DNA of 64,000 nucleotides, taken from the NCBI GenBank assembly GCA_039090855.1, contig CM077002.1, positions 82,526,194 to 82,590,193 on the forward strand. The letters are read 5' to 3'. The first letter of the stretch is position 1; each line of letters starts with the position of its first letter. Source of the DNA: Macrothele yani (taxonomy: Eukaryota > Arthropoda > Arachnida > Araneae > Macrothelidae). The notes below the pieces were generated by a model. The model did not search any database. It was given only the letters and a program-made list of their open reading frames with translations, and had not been told where the DNA came from. The translations under genes were made by a program, and so were the position numbers. Below are positions 34,942 to 45,870 of this stretch, in pieces.

Positions 34942-35367
34942 TTGTATCCGTCCTCATGGAAAGGTCTGCACATAAGTTGTATCTATTCTGCTTTTGTTCC
35001 TCCGTTTGTTGCCATTACACTGTATATTTGTATGCACTGCAGGATAAATGTGCTTCTAACATATTCAATGCTGGGCAGTTTCAAATTCAACAGTCAAATG
35101 ATTAATATCACAATCCTTTTTATGGATTTCATTAAACCAGCAGAAATCCTTTAAGATTAGTAAAATGTATACTTACTCTGAATTTGTTGTAAGCCATTGA
35201 TTCTCCAGTGTAACTGGGCAAGTCAAACTTTCAAGATGGTACATATTGTTGAAATCCATGATGACAACTAGGTGAGGTAAACTATGAAGTTGCATGAAGG
35301 AGCAATGATGTTCTAGCTAAACTAACTGGTAGCACATGAAAAATGTCTTATCTCTTTGCTTGTATTA
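34942..35367. other. Intronic DNA after piggyBac remnant
   Basis: Nothing recognised; it may contain the piggyBac 3' non-coding end. Confidence 0.45.
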
Positions 35368-36761
35368 TACAGGGTGTTTCACTACTAGGTTGACCTGGTA
35401 AATGAATTATTTCATAAATGCTATTTGTTGTAGGAAGGTTAAATAGGTTGACCTGGTAAATTAATTATTATTGAAATATTTATTGTAGGAAGATTAAGCT
35501 GTACCTGAATAAGTGTCATTACATCAAATGCTGGAAGTGCCCGCCTTTCTGTTGCAAACACACAGTGACACATCTTTCCATACTGGCAAAGGTTGAAGCA
35601 AGCATAGCAGGTGTAATGAGGGCGATTTCAGTGGTGATGTTGTGCTTTAATTTTTCCAACTTGTGTGGATTATTTCTGTACACCCTGTCCTTCGGCATTC
35701 CCCAAAAGAAATAGTCTGGGAGTGTCTGATCCGAAGAGCGAGGCAGCCAGAGTCCTTTAGAAATGATTCTGTTCTTGTAGAAGGAGCTGATGAACCAAAT
35801 GGATTTTTCAGAAGTGTGACAGGTTGCTCCATCTTGTTGTAAATAACCAAGAGGCAGCTCATGGTCGTCCAACAGGTTGACGAACTCCTCCAAATATTCC
35901 ACGTACACATCGCTGTTCACACTTCTGTGAAAGGAAATCAGACCCACTATGTGTGTACAAGACAATGCACACCATATTCCAATTTTCTGTGGGTGAAGGG
36001 GCTGCTTGTGGATGGCATGCGAATGCTGTGCAGCCTAGATGTGTGCAGTCTGAGAATTTACATAGCCCAAAAGGTGAAACCAGGTCTCGTCAGAAAACCA
36101 CGCTAAGTCTAGAATGTCCTCATTACCTTCAATGAAGCCTTTAAACCATTAACAGTAACACCTTTTTTCCATATCAGGCTGACACAATTCCTGCAGCATG
36201 GTAACGCGATACGGATGCATGTTTGCCACTTGGTGACATGATGACACTGAAATTCCCATCTCCTGTGATAAACGCCATAGATATTTCATCGGTGATGGCT
36301 CCAACCGAGCCTGCACTTCCCTCGCTGTATCCGCTGACATTTTCAGTCGACCTCCTGTACGAATCGGCACCAGCGTACTCGTGTTCTCCAACCTTTTCAC
36401 CATTTTGCAGATCGCCTGTTCCGAAGGTGCAATTTTGCCATACTTTTCTTGAAACGCTTTCCAACATGACTTAAACAATCCTGTTACCCAGTAGGAGCGC
36501 AAGAGAAAACCACATTGTTCTATCATCAGCATTATCTCAACTGATGAGTGGCAGCTGCGGCACCGCCAATGTGTGCATGGAGTTGGCTCAAAGCCAGACG
36601 TTACGTCATCCGTCTGGAGAATGCGACAACACGGCATCTGGTGGCATTTGCTTTCCTGTTAATTCAGTTACATTGTACCACAATTTAATCTTCCTACAAT
36701 CGATAGTATTTCTGTAATAATTAATGTACAGGGTCATCCTAGTAGTGAAACACTCTGTATA
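35368..36761 (-). mobile_element. Tc1/mariner-like element (DUF4817/DDE_3 type)
   Basis: The ends are inverted: left TACAGGGTGTTTCACTACTAGG (35368 onward) and right end complement TACAGAGTGTTTCACTACTAGG, with TA outside each. A minus-strand transposase lies between. In the left TIR a ~58-bp stretch beginning aggttgacctggtaaat is duplicated in tandem (about 35387 and 35445). Confidence 0.85.
35519..36637 (-). pseudogene. Tc1/mariner-like transposase, broken
   Basis: N-terminal helix-turn-helix part: AFQEKYGKIAPSEQAICKMV, RTGGRLKMSADTARE, RLSQEMGISVSSCHQV and HPYRVTMLQEL (36149-36637). Catalytic part: FSDETWFHL on the shifted frame at about 36080 (first Asp), then YLQQDGATCHTS (second Asp), then WLPRSSDQTLPDYFFWGM (third acidic position) and HFQHLM at the end (35519-35965). 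The order fits the DUF4817 plus DDE_3 type of insect Tc1/mariner transposases. The N- and C-terminal parts are in different frames around 35970-36150, so it is not translatable as one protein. Confidence 0.85.
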
Positions 36762-36916
36762 TGTATGTATGTTCTGCTGGTGTACAAGAATGCTTATTTA
36801 AGACATTATACTATATGTAATGATTTTATGGATTAAATGATCATATTTTCACACATTGACTGATATTATACAGAGTGAGAATAATTGGCAGTGAGACATG
36901 TAACACACAAAACATT

Positions 36917-37009
36917 AGAATAATTCTTGATGACGACTTATCACGCTTCAGTTACGTAAAATATTTTTACGTAACTGACGTGTGATATGTCGTCATCAAG
37001 AATTATTCT
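36917..37009. repeat. 93-bp near-perfect palindrome
   Basis: The arms AGAATAATTCTTGATGACGAC and CAGTTACGTAAA pair with their complements around a centre at about 36963, leaving only a few mismatches. It would form a long hairpin. No element class was assigned. Confidence 0.9.
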
Positions 37010-37022
37010 GATATTATATATT

Positions 37023-37805
37023 GTAGTCAGTGATGGATCCAGAGCTGCTTGGGCCTCCATTTGAAATTTTTCTCAGGGGGCCTCCCTTGGACTTACCTCA
37101 TTGTTTAGTGTCACCAGGTAAAGTGCCATTCAGCATTCAATCAACTGAGTTTTGAAAGTGTGATTAATTTTATGAATTGAGAATTATTCTTAATTTTCAA
37201 CTTAATTCTAAATTACTGTTTATTTTATGGTGCCTGGAAGAACATACTTGGTTTCTGAGAGTGTTTCATGGCTTCAGCTGTGGACATATCAAAATTAAAT
37301 CTTACTAAGAATATGTGTTAAATAAAATTTAAAAAACATAAAAATTGCAAAAATCTTAACCAGCTTTTATAGTCAACTTTAGTCAGCAAGATTTGACACA
37401 GCACTTTCCTTCTATTTTTTTGCTGGGAAGCTTTTAGAAATTTCATTAACATCCAAAGAATTGGCAATATCATATTCGGTGGACAAAACAACTAATCTCA
37501 AAAGTCTCTCTTGGCTCATCATAGATCAAAGATAGCTTTTTAACAATTTCAGTTTTGAAAAGCTTTGCTTAAACGAAGAAACGTTACCGGCAGAGTCAAT
37601 GTGATTCTCAAATCTATGCAGAAATTCGGATAAATATCATTTAAACCTTTAGCATGCAATACTTTCAGTATAACCATGGGATTATTTTTTCATTTCAGAA
37701 AGGGAAAAGTGCTTCAGCAATTTTATTTTCTCACTGAACAAATCGTTCCTAAGAGCCATGGGCCTCCATGTGCCATATGTTCTGCACGGCCTGGATCCAG
37801 TACTT
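37023..37805 (-). mobile_element. hAT-type remnant with 8-bp direct repeats
   Basis: The ends share an inverted CAGTGATGGATCC / GGATCCAGTAC pattern. TATATATT lies directly outside both ends (37015-37022 and 37806-37813), matching the 8-bp target duplication of hAT elements, although the sequence is low-complexity. At about 37390-37620 the minus strand reads FSKTEIVKKLSLIYDE and then LLRLVVLSTEYDIANSLD in another frame. This resembles the C-terminal dimerisation region of ZMYM-type hAT transposases. Only this fragment of the transposase is left. Confidence 0.6.
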
Positions 37806-38051
37806 TATATATTATGACTTTATTAAAACTAATCCATTAATTACAATTTGCATCGATATGGCAGTGATTCTTAATTGGCCATGACAAAAAATTCATTGAT
37901 GAAAAATATTATTTAAATATCAGTATGTTTTAACTATTTTTTAAATGCAGAAGTTCATTTTCCGAAGCTCCATTGGGCTGTTATGAATTTTTGCTTTTTG
38001 TATTGCCACCAGAATCAGAAGCAGTTGCATTGTAGGTGATGGGATAGCATG

Positions 38052-41030
38052 ATCATCATCATCATCATCGTTGTCAACCATTATCAATCCACTGCTGGAC
38101 GAAGGTCTCCCCAAGTTTCTTCCACAACGGTCTGTCTTGTGCCAGTCTCCTCCATGTCACTCCCGCATACTTTCGAATTTCATCCACCCATCTTCCATGT
38201 AGTCTTCTGGGTCTTTTCCTGTCCCTTGGAATCCAATCTAAAATTTCGGCTGTCCATCGATGGTCTGTTCTTCTGGCAGTATGTCCAGCCCATTGCCATT
38301 TCAGGGATTTAACTCTGATCATGATGTCTTCCACTCTTGTCATTTTTCGGATCCACGTGTTCCTCTTCTTATCTCTCCTGGTTACACCAAGCATGCACCT
38401 CTCCATGCTGCTTTGAGTTGTCTGCAGCCTTTGTATGTCTCTTTTAGCTAAGGTCCACGTCTCTGCACCATACGTAAGCACTGGAAGGATGCATTGATCA
38501 AACACTTTTCTTTTAAGACATAATGGCATATTGCTCTTGAAAATTATGCTGTTTCTTCCAAAAGCTCTCCAGGCAAGTTTTGTACGTCGATTAATTTCTT
38601 CACCAATGTGACCCTCACTTGATATCTGCTGTCCAAGATAAACGTATGTGTCTGTTATCTCCAGCTTTTCTCCATCAATCGATAAATCTTCATTTCTTGT
38701 AAAAGCATTGTACATCACTTTTGTCTTCTGAAAGTTCATTTTTAATCCCACTTCTTTACTCTTGTCAGCAAGTTCCTGGATCATACTCTGTAGCTCTGAT
38801 GGGGTAGTTGCAAAAATGACTATGTCATCAGCAAAACGAAGGTGGGTTAGATAATCTCCATTAATCTTTATCCCTTTGTTTTCCCAGTTCAGTGATTGAA
38901 AGACATTTTCCAATGTGGCATTAAAGAGCTTCGGAGATATGGTGTCACCTTGTCTCACTCCTTTTCCAATTTTTATGTGTGTTGTATTTTCAAACAGCCG
39001 AATCTTTGCACTTGCATTTTCATAGATGTTATTAATAATATTAATGTATGCATCTTCAATACCGCAGGATTTCAGAGCCATTGCAACTGCTGATGGTTTC
39101 ACCGAATCAAAGGCTTTTTCATAATCGATAAAAGCCATGCGCAATGGAAGCTCATTTTCCCTCGCTCTTTCAATTAGTTCTCTCAGTACGTGGATATGAT
39201 CTATTGTGCTGTAGCCACTCCTGAATCCAGCTTGTTCTCTCGGTTGAGCCATGTCCAGTGTCACCTTCAAGCGGTGTGAAAGAACTTTAGTGAAGATTTT
39301 ATAAACCACTGATAGGAGGCTGATAGGTCTGTAGTTCCTGAGATCCTCAATGTCACCTTTTTTATGTAGCAAGATCATTGTAGCGTTGTTCCAATCCTCA
39401 GGAATTTTCCCTTCATTAAGGCATCGAGTGAAAATTTGGGCGAGTACTGTTTCGATTTCTCCACTTGCTTCTTGTATGATGTCTACAGTAATTCCATCTT
39501 CTCCTGGAGCTTTTCCTCGCTTCATGTTCTTGATTGCATGTGCAACTTCTGCTGGAAGGACTGGAGGAACTCTGGTACTGGTATCTTTCATGATGTCTGG
39601 AGTGCATATATCATCCCTTTCATATAATTTGGAGTAGAAATCTTTCACTCTTGTCAAAATTTCGCCTCTATTTCTTGTTACAGAACCATCTTCTTTTCTC
39701 TGTGCCATAATCTGTTTTTTCCCCTTACTGAGATGTCCCTTTGCTATCTTTAGGCTTTGGTTGTTTTCAATTGCTTTCCTTACTAGTTCACAGTTGAATT
39801 TCCTTACGTCTTCAGTGATACTTTTTCGCACTGTCTTGCATAGCTCTATATATTCCACTTTGGAAGTCACATCTTCTTTAGTTGTCCTCATCACTCTTCT
39901 TTTTTGCATCAACATTTTGGTTTTTCCTGATAATTTGTTCACATGCAATTTGTTCTTAGACCCAGCTAATTTTGTTGCTGTTTCCATAAGAGCTTTGGTT
40001 ACTTTTCTGTTAACTTCAGAAATATCCACTTCTTTCGATGTTAGGCCTTCTAAAGCAGAGAATCTGTTCTTCAGTTCCAATTTGAAGGTATTATGGTGTT
40101 TTTTAAGGTTGGTTATGTCAATACATTTTGTTTGTCTTATGAGCTTGCTACGTTCGAGTTTAGTGTTGAGGTGCATCTTACATCTCACCAATCTATGGTC
40201 ACTGCCTGTGTTGAACTTGTTCAGCACACTGCAGTCTTCGATGACGAATTTTTTGTTACACATAATAAAATCAATTTCACTTGTCGTCCCATTTGGATGT
40301 CTCCATGTCCATTTCCTGTGTGGCTTTTTCTTGAAAAAGGAGTTCAAGATGAAAAACCCTTCTGCCTCTGCAAACTCTACGAGAGTATTTCCACGCTGGT
40401 TTCTGTTGCCGTGACCGAATTTACCTACTGAAGTTTCATTCTGTTGCCGTTGCCCTATTTTTGCATTGAAATCTCCCATAATTATCTTCAAGTGCTGCTT
40501 ACCTTTATTATTTAGATGACGAATTTCCTCATAAAATTTTTCAATTTCTTCTTCAGGATGACTTGTGGTGGGTGCATAAGTTTGAATAATCTGAGCCTGG
40601 TATCTTCTCGAGAGTTGGATAACGAGTCGTGCAGCTCTGTCAGAGGAACTTTCAACTTCTACAACTTTATCCTTCAGTTTCTTGTTTATTATAAATCCAA
40701 CACCACTAGTTCTGCCAGTATCTGTCCCACGATAGTAGAAGAGATGTCCACTTTTCAGTTCAATGAGATCTTCTCCTTTTCTCCTAACCTCACTTAGCCC
40801 GACGATGTCCCACTTGATCCTTTGTAGTTCCTCTTCCAATTCAAGAAGCCTTGAATCAGAAGATAGGGAGCGTCCGTTGTACGTAGCCAAGGTCAGCATC
40901 AGATGGCAGCCTAGTCCGGTCCTCCGGGGATTCTTAGCACCCTCTGCCTTCATGTCGCACTGGCCGCTGCCTTGGCCAGGTACATTCCAGCTGCCGGAGA
41001 CTGAGGGCCAAGATTTAAGTTGTGGAGTCA
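38052..41030 (-). mobile_element. RTE LINE copy 1, 5'-truncated
   Basis: Minus-strand non-LTR retrotransposon. The 3' end is a short (ATG)n tail, seen on plus as ATCATC repeats at 38052-38069, typical of RTE elements. Similarity to the full-length copy at 53396-56584 ends at about 41030, just after the start of the ORF. The 5' UTR is therefore missing, but essentially all the coding sequence was kept. No clear target duplication is visible. Confidence 0.92.
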
Positions 41031-41040
41031 ATACATACAT
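38074..41040 (-). CDS. RTE-clade endonuclease/reverse transcriptase, copy 1
   Basis: Open reading frame of 988 residues, the usual length for RTE single-ORF proteins. It has an N-terminal apurinic-type endonuclease: LATYNGRSL at about 50, VGLSEVR at about 80 (catalytic Glu), IMGDFNAKIG at about 190 and GSDHRLV at about 280. The reverse transcriptase has NYRPISLLSVVYKI at about 560, FIDYEKAFDS at about 640, GVRQGDTISPKLFN at about 705 and LRFADDIVIF at about 737 with the FADD catalytic pair. The C-terminal part carries WQWAGHTARR. The first residues (MYVLT) come from flanking DNA because the element is truncated there. All key residues look intact. Whether it is expressed is unknown, since the RTE promoter is absent. 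Confidence 0.92.
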   Translation of the reverse strand: MYVLTPQLKSWPSVSGSWNVPGQGSGQCDMKAEGAKNPRRTGLGCHLMLTLATYNGRSLSSDSRLLELEEELQRIKWDIVGLSEVRRKGEDLIELKSGHLFYYRGTDTGRTSGVGFIINKKLKDKVVEVESSSDRAARLVIQLSRRYQAQIIQTYAPTTSHPEEEIEKFYEEIRHLNNKGKQHLKIIMGDFNAKIGQRQQNETSVGKFGHGNRNQRGNTLVEFAEAEGFFILNSFFKKKPHRKWTWRHPNGTTSEIDFIMCNKKFVIEDCSVLNKFNTGSDHRLVRCKMHLNTKLERSKLIRQTKCIDITNLKKHHNTFKLELKNRFSALEGLTSKEVDISEVNRKVTKALMETATKLAGSKNKLHVNKLSGKTKMLMQKRRVMRTTKEDVTSKVEYIELCKTVRKSITEDVRKFNCELVRKAIENNQSLKIAKGHLSKGKKQIMAQRKEDGSVTRNRGEILTRVKDFYSKLYERDDICTPDIMKDTSTRVPPVLPAEVAHAIKNMKRGKAPGEDGITVDIIQEASGEIETVLAQIFTRCLNEGKIPEDWNNATMILLHKKGDIEDLRNYRPISLLSVVYKIFTKVLSHRLKVTLDMAQPREQAGFRSGYSTIDHIHVLRELIERARENELPLRMAFIDYEKAFDSVKPSAVAMALKSCGIEDAYINIINNIYENASAKIRLFENTTHIKIGKGVRQGDTISPKLFNATLENVFQSLNWENKGIKINGDYLTHLRFADDIVIFATTPSELQSMIQELADKSKEVGLKMNFQKTKVMYNAFTRNEDLSIDGEKLEITDTYVYLGQQISSEGHIGEEINRRTKLAWRAFGRNSIIFKSNMPLCLKRKVFDQCILPVLTYGAETWTLAKRDIQRLQTTQSSMERCMLGVTRRDKKRNTWIRKMTRVEDIMIRVKSLKWQWAGHTARRTDHRWTAEILDWIPRDRKRPRRLHGRWVDEIRKYAGVTWRRLAQDRPLWKKLGETFVQQWIDNG

Positions 41041-41099
41041 AATATCACTGAACTGTTCTCTGAGATTCAGAGGTTATCTCCACAAAGAAATGTAAACTA

Positions 41100-44000
41100 C
41101 CAGATAAATCTTTAACTGATTATTTATTTACTGTTGCCGTATCAAACTTCTCCATTTACAGCGATCTTGACACATAACTCGGGCTTCACTGACATCCATC
41201 ACTCGACGTACACAAGACCTTCTATGTTTCATACTCATAATCTTTTTCTCATGCACACTTCTGAATCTGGTCCCCCCATGACTTCCTTGGCCTTCCTCTG
41301 CCTTTCCTTCCTGCCACTTGGGCTAAAAAAATTTCTTAGTAAGCATCTCATCACTCATTCTTTCAACATGGCCAAACCACCTAAGAATATTAGTCTCCAC
41401 CTTGCTAACAACATTTTGCTTCACATTACACAGTTGCAACATATTTTTATTCCTCACATGATCAGAATGTGTCTTGCCACAACCCCCTGTAAGTAACGCA
41501 TTTCTCCAGCACACAAATGACTCCTATGTTTTTTTCTGTAGTACCCAGGTTTCACTGCCATACATCAGAGTAGAGGAAATTACACTCTCATACACAGCGG
41601 TGCAGAACTCTCTTGAGAATCCATCATTCCTGTGAAAACCTCCCAAAGCCGCTATGACTTTCAATGAAGAATTCACTTGCCTACTAATTTCACCATCCAA
41701 TTTGTTCTCTCTGTCAAACATGTTTCCTAAATACACAAACTCATTCACCTGGTCAATCATTGTGCCATTTAGACTTATATTACATTCAGTACTACCAGAT
41801 CCTTGCTCGAAAACCATAACTTTGGTTTTTCGCTTTTTTCTACTCAGTTTGAATTTCATGCAAACTTCGTACATCTGGGACAACATACTCTGCAACTCAC
41901 TTTTGCTCTCTGCCAACAGGACAGTGTCATCAGCATACAGAAATCTGCACACACGGATATCACCAAGACATAAACCAGTATTATCTATTTTGGCATCACA
42001 CACACACGCATCCATAAATATATTAAACAGCCATGGTGACATTACACAACCTTGTCTGACTCCTGCACTAATAAAATACCAGTTTGACAAAACACCATTC
42101 ACTTGTACAGAAGCTCTACTGCGAGTATACATGGATTTTATACTATTAAGTAGATTCCAAGTAACACCATATTTATTCAATACCTTCCACAAAAGTGTCC
42201 TATTTACTCTGTCGTAAGCTTTCTCTAAATATATGAAGGCGACAAAAACTTTCTTACCAACAGCCAGAAATTTTTCAGTCATCATGTGCAATGCAAAAAT
42301 TTGGTTAGTGCAACCTTTACCAGGCATAAAACCACTCTGAACATCCCATACTTTCTCTGATGTAAGACTTTTTCAATAATGACCTTACCAAACATTTTCC
42401 CTAGCACACTCAGTACTAGGCCAATACCACAATAGTTCTTGCAGTCAGTCTGACCCCCTTTTCCCTTATACAAGGGAACAATGATAGCATCCTTCCAATC
42501 TCGAGAGACCATTCTTAACTCCCAGTACACTGGCAAATTTAAGTTAATGAATCAATTACAGAGTCACTACCATATTTCAAAATCTCAGCAGTTATGTCAT
42601 CCACTCCCAGAGCCTTACCATTCTGAAGAGATTTTAGAGCTTTACACACTTCTTCTCTTGAGATCCTTCCTGTGCTTCCATCCCTCACCGTGACATAATC
42701 TGTGTCTATCTCAGAATCATCTTTGCTTTCTTGATCTAATAACTCACAGAAGTATTCACTTTATCTTTCACTTAACTCACTGGGCTTGCATATCATTTCC
42801 CCAACCCTATTCTTCACAAAGCTTACAACTCTGTTTCCCCTATTTATTCTGAGTCTCATGCGCTTCCAGAAAGTCTTTCTATCTTTCCAAAAAGCCAATA
42901 CATGCCTTTCCACCTTCTCCTTCCTATCTTTTGCCTTACTCTGGCGAACCAACTTAGCTGCTTCATGCTTCTTACAACAATATTCATCCACAGAAACTCT
43001 ACCTTGCAACATCCCCAAATAGGCTTTCTATGTTGATTACCGCCGTCTTTACACGATCATTATTCTATTAACAGATTCAAAATAACACATTTGACTGTTT
43101 AGATTATTTAATGTGATGAATTTAATTATTAAATTCATATAGAATACATTAGAACTTTCAGGCCTGCAATGGACCCATCTTCAGATGTTATTAGCAGAAT
43201 GGAACTGAGCTTGATTTAAATACATTTAAATACAAATAGGCTTCCTTCTTTCTCTTTACTGCCTCTTCAATCTCACTATTCCACCAAGCATCACCTCTAT
43301 TGTTACTCACTATTGTGGTGCCATAGACTTCTTCAGCAATAGTGACAACACAGTTCTTAAAACATTCCCACTTCTTTTCTACATCCCTCTCATATGACTT
43401 TAGTTGCTTCAGTTGTTCTCTGAGTAAGTTACAATAACGCTGATGATCTTCAGGGAGCCTTTCAACCTTTATTCTTTCCATCCGAGGCCTTTTCCTATTC
43501 CTTTTCCTTCAACCAACATTCAGTTTCGCTCGTGACACTGCCAAGTAATGATCAGAGCCAACACCCGCACCTCTTATCACACAAGTGTCAACAACTAAAG
43601 TGTTTCAGACCCTGATCATAGATAAAATCTATCACACTATTTTTACCAAGAGTACGATTTTCTCAAGTATATTTGTGGATATACTTATAGTTGAAAAACA
43701 TATTAGATACACACAAACCACTCTCAGTACAGAGTTCAATTAATTTTTCACCATTATCATTCACACCAGGATCATTAAACTTACCCAGAACATTGTCAGA
43801 AATCGCATTCTGAACACCTACTCTAGCATTGAAATCCTCTGCTATTATGACTTTCTCTTTAGCACCAAACTGGCTCAAAACAGCTTTTAGCTCATTTCAG
43901 AAATCTTCTTCCTATCAGAAGGTTCCTATTCACAAGGAGCATACACTACAACAATTACTATTCTCTGAAGTTTCACTTTCAAACGAATCCAAAGAATTCT

Positions 44001-44395
44001 CTCACTTATGCAGCTATAGCAAATCAAGTTGTTCTTTATCCTTTCCCTTAAAATCACATCTACACCAGCCTGTCCTCTCACATTATCCAATACTACAGAC
44101 CACACACTCACCGTTCCATTCACTTCTTCTATCCCAATTTCCTTCTTTTTGGTTTCACTTACACATAGCACATCCAATCTGTACTTATTCATCTCCTCAA
44201 TCACCTCATTCATCTTGCCATTTATACCTCTAGTATTCCATACACGAATCTTACACTCACTGAGCTGAGATCTCTTTCTCATTTTCCATTTACTGTGTCC
44301 AAATTGTTTCTGTGGTGGATCGTCCTTCTCAAGTGTGGTAGGTTTACCATATCCCACACTAGAGTCCGGGTGTTTATGTCTTTGTGTCTTTTTAA
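41100..44395 (-). pseudogene. Degenerate LINE (endonuclease and RT fragments)
   Basis: Read from 44395 downwards, the endonuclease N-terminus has WNTRGINGKMNEVIEEMN and LDVLCVSETK (43926-44357). Then come AEDFNARVG, where the usual GDFN has lost its Gly (43663-43878), and a linker with AWWNSEIEEAVKRKKEAY (43191-43481). RT motifs follow: IVPLYKGKG (42282-42536), FIYLEKAYDRVNR, GVRQGCVMSPWLFN and FLYADDTVLL (41524-42327). Last is WFGHVERM near the C-terminus (41323-41514). Many frameshifts and stops break it. The clade was not resolved (not the RTE family next door). A 207-bp insertion splits it at 43027-43233. Confidence 0.85.
43027..43233 (-). mobile_element. 207-bp insertion with 10-bp target duplication
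   Basis: AAATAGGCTT occurs immediately before (43017-43026) and at the end of the insert (43234-43243). Removing the insert restores LINE sequence. The insert has no ORF. Its minus strand carries a hammerhead-like core: CTGAAGA (43178-43184), a GGGTC/GGCCT stem and GAAA (43156-43159). It may be a short Penelope or SINE-type retroposon. Confidence 0.7.
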
Positions 44396-45651
44396 TCAGG
44401 TAAGTATACTAGTGTAGAGTCTTATAAATTAATACTGTATAGTTATCCATCTGTATGTCCATTTTAGACATTTCTAAAATATATCAATAATTAATTTGTG
44501 GGTGATCATGGGACAGGACCTTGCAACTGCAGAAAACTGGTGTACTGACCGTTCTGAATTTAGATATTAACATTACTCCCTTACTGAAGTGGGCTTTCCT
44601 GAAGAAAGAATTTGTGAAAACTAAAAGTGCACGCAGATGATGCACTAGTGACACAGATGTTATGTTCCCTTTTCTACCAGTGACCATGGATAATTCAATA
44701 AGAGAAAGATCCAGCCCAGTACCTGCTATGAAGAAGAAATATTTAAATAGATTGTGAATCTTTCTCAGCATGATCCTAACACAATCTTCTTGTACGTAAC
44801 TTAGTTTTTAATATTTTTCCATTTTAACATTTTAATGACTTGTTTATTTTATTACTTCAATTTCAACTTGCAGACAAGACAATTTCAGACAGACCTCATT
44901 TCTTGTTTTCCTTTACAAAGGTGAAACACATATTTCAGTTCTCAGAACATGGCTCCCATGAATGTAACTCCTTTCCCCATCTGATCTTATGTACAATAAA
45001 ACCTGTAACTTTTATGTATTTAGTGCCTCATTGAAACATAGAGATTCCCTTGTGTGACAGTAATAACAGAGTTATGTGTAATTAACAATCTGTTTTTACT
45101 TTTCACTCTAAATTTTGTATATTTGCTTTAGTCTAGAAAAACATTCCACTTGCAAGCCAGCTTCAGTTGAAAATTTTGTTGTGTATGATTATATTCTTTG
45201 AGGTGGAATGAAATATCTTTAGTAGCTGGCTTTTTGTAATTCTGAATAATGTTTATTTTTTTATACTGTTTGAATCTTGAAATAATTTAATTTTATTTTT
45301 GGCAGTATGATATTGCTCCTTTTTATTTTTTTTTATTTTGCAAATTTGTGCTTTAAACATGCAGTTGTTGATAATTGTGTCACTTTATTATTATAAATTA
45401 ATTTCGTAAGAACTCACTGATGCATATGATTTACAATCAAAGAGGTTCATCATCATTGTGGAGTAATATGTATGCAAACATTTACTCATATTCAAAAATT
45501 TAAAATCTTTGCAGTTTGCAATCAGCTAAGTTTTATTTTTCCAGAATTTATTTTGAAATCCCAAACATTATTTTTACAGATTTTTGTTTGGAGTGCTCCT
45601 CATTGTGTTTGTTTTATTTTACTTTATGTATTTACTGTTTTGTTTTTACAG
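44396..45651. other. Intron DNA before the second recognised exon
   Basis: AT-rich with no recognisable element. The end has a T-rich tract and tttttacag acceptor at 45651. Confidence 0.55.
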
Positions 45652-45870
45652 ATTATATGAAAGATCCTAAAACACCTGAAGAAGAAGCACATAATGTCCA
45701 GGCTGTTATTGATGCAATTTCACTAGATATTCTGACTATTTCCTTGTCACATATTACTGGAGAAGATGTGGTGTCAAAGAATGTCTATGCAGTTTATAAT
45801 TTACTGGAAATTTTTCAAGGAATTTTTTTGCACTTGTCAGATATTCCAGTCTCTCCTGATGTTTTTGAAG
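45652..45870 (+). CDS. CEP95: CEP95-like centrosomal protein, internal exon
   Basis: This 219-bp exon lies between a tttttacag acceptor and a gtaaat donor. With the single base carried over from the exon ending at 22572 it starts DYMKDPKTPEEEAHNVQAVI, continues DAISLDILTISLSHITGED and NLLEIFQGIF, and ends phase 1. EEEAHNVQAVID, then LSHITGE, then NLLEIF is the most recognisable stretch of CEP95 (CCDC45), from the calponin-homology-like N-terminal domain of that centrosomal protein. The longer ORF at 45516-45989 runs into the intron on both sides. Orthologue identity is from recalled similarity; a database search would settle it. Confidence 0.82.

Noticed and set aside
38041..38069. ATC microsatellite independent of the LINE
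   Set aside because: The same trinucleotide lies at the identical 3' position of both RTE copies, so it is the element's own tail.
39761..40414. 217-residue plus-strand ORF
   Set aside because: It is antisense to the RTE ORF of copy 1 and recurs at the same relative place in copy 2 (55139-55759).
43829..44233. Plus-strand ORFs over the degenerate LINE
   Set aside because: Antisense of the endonuclease-like minus-strand frames.
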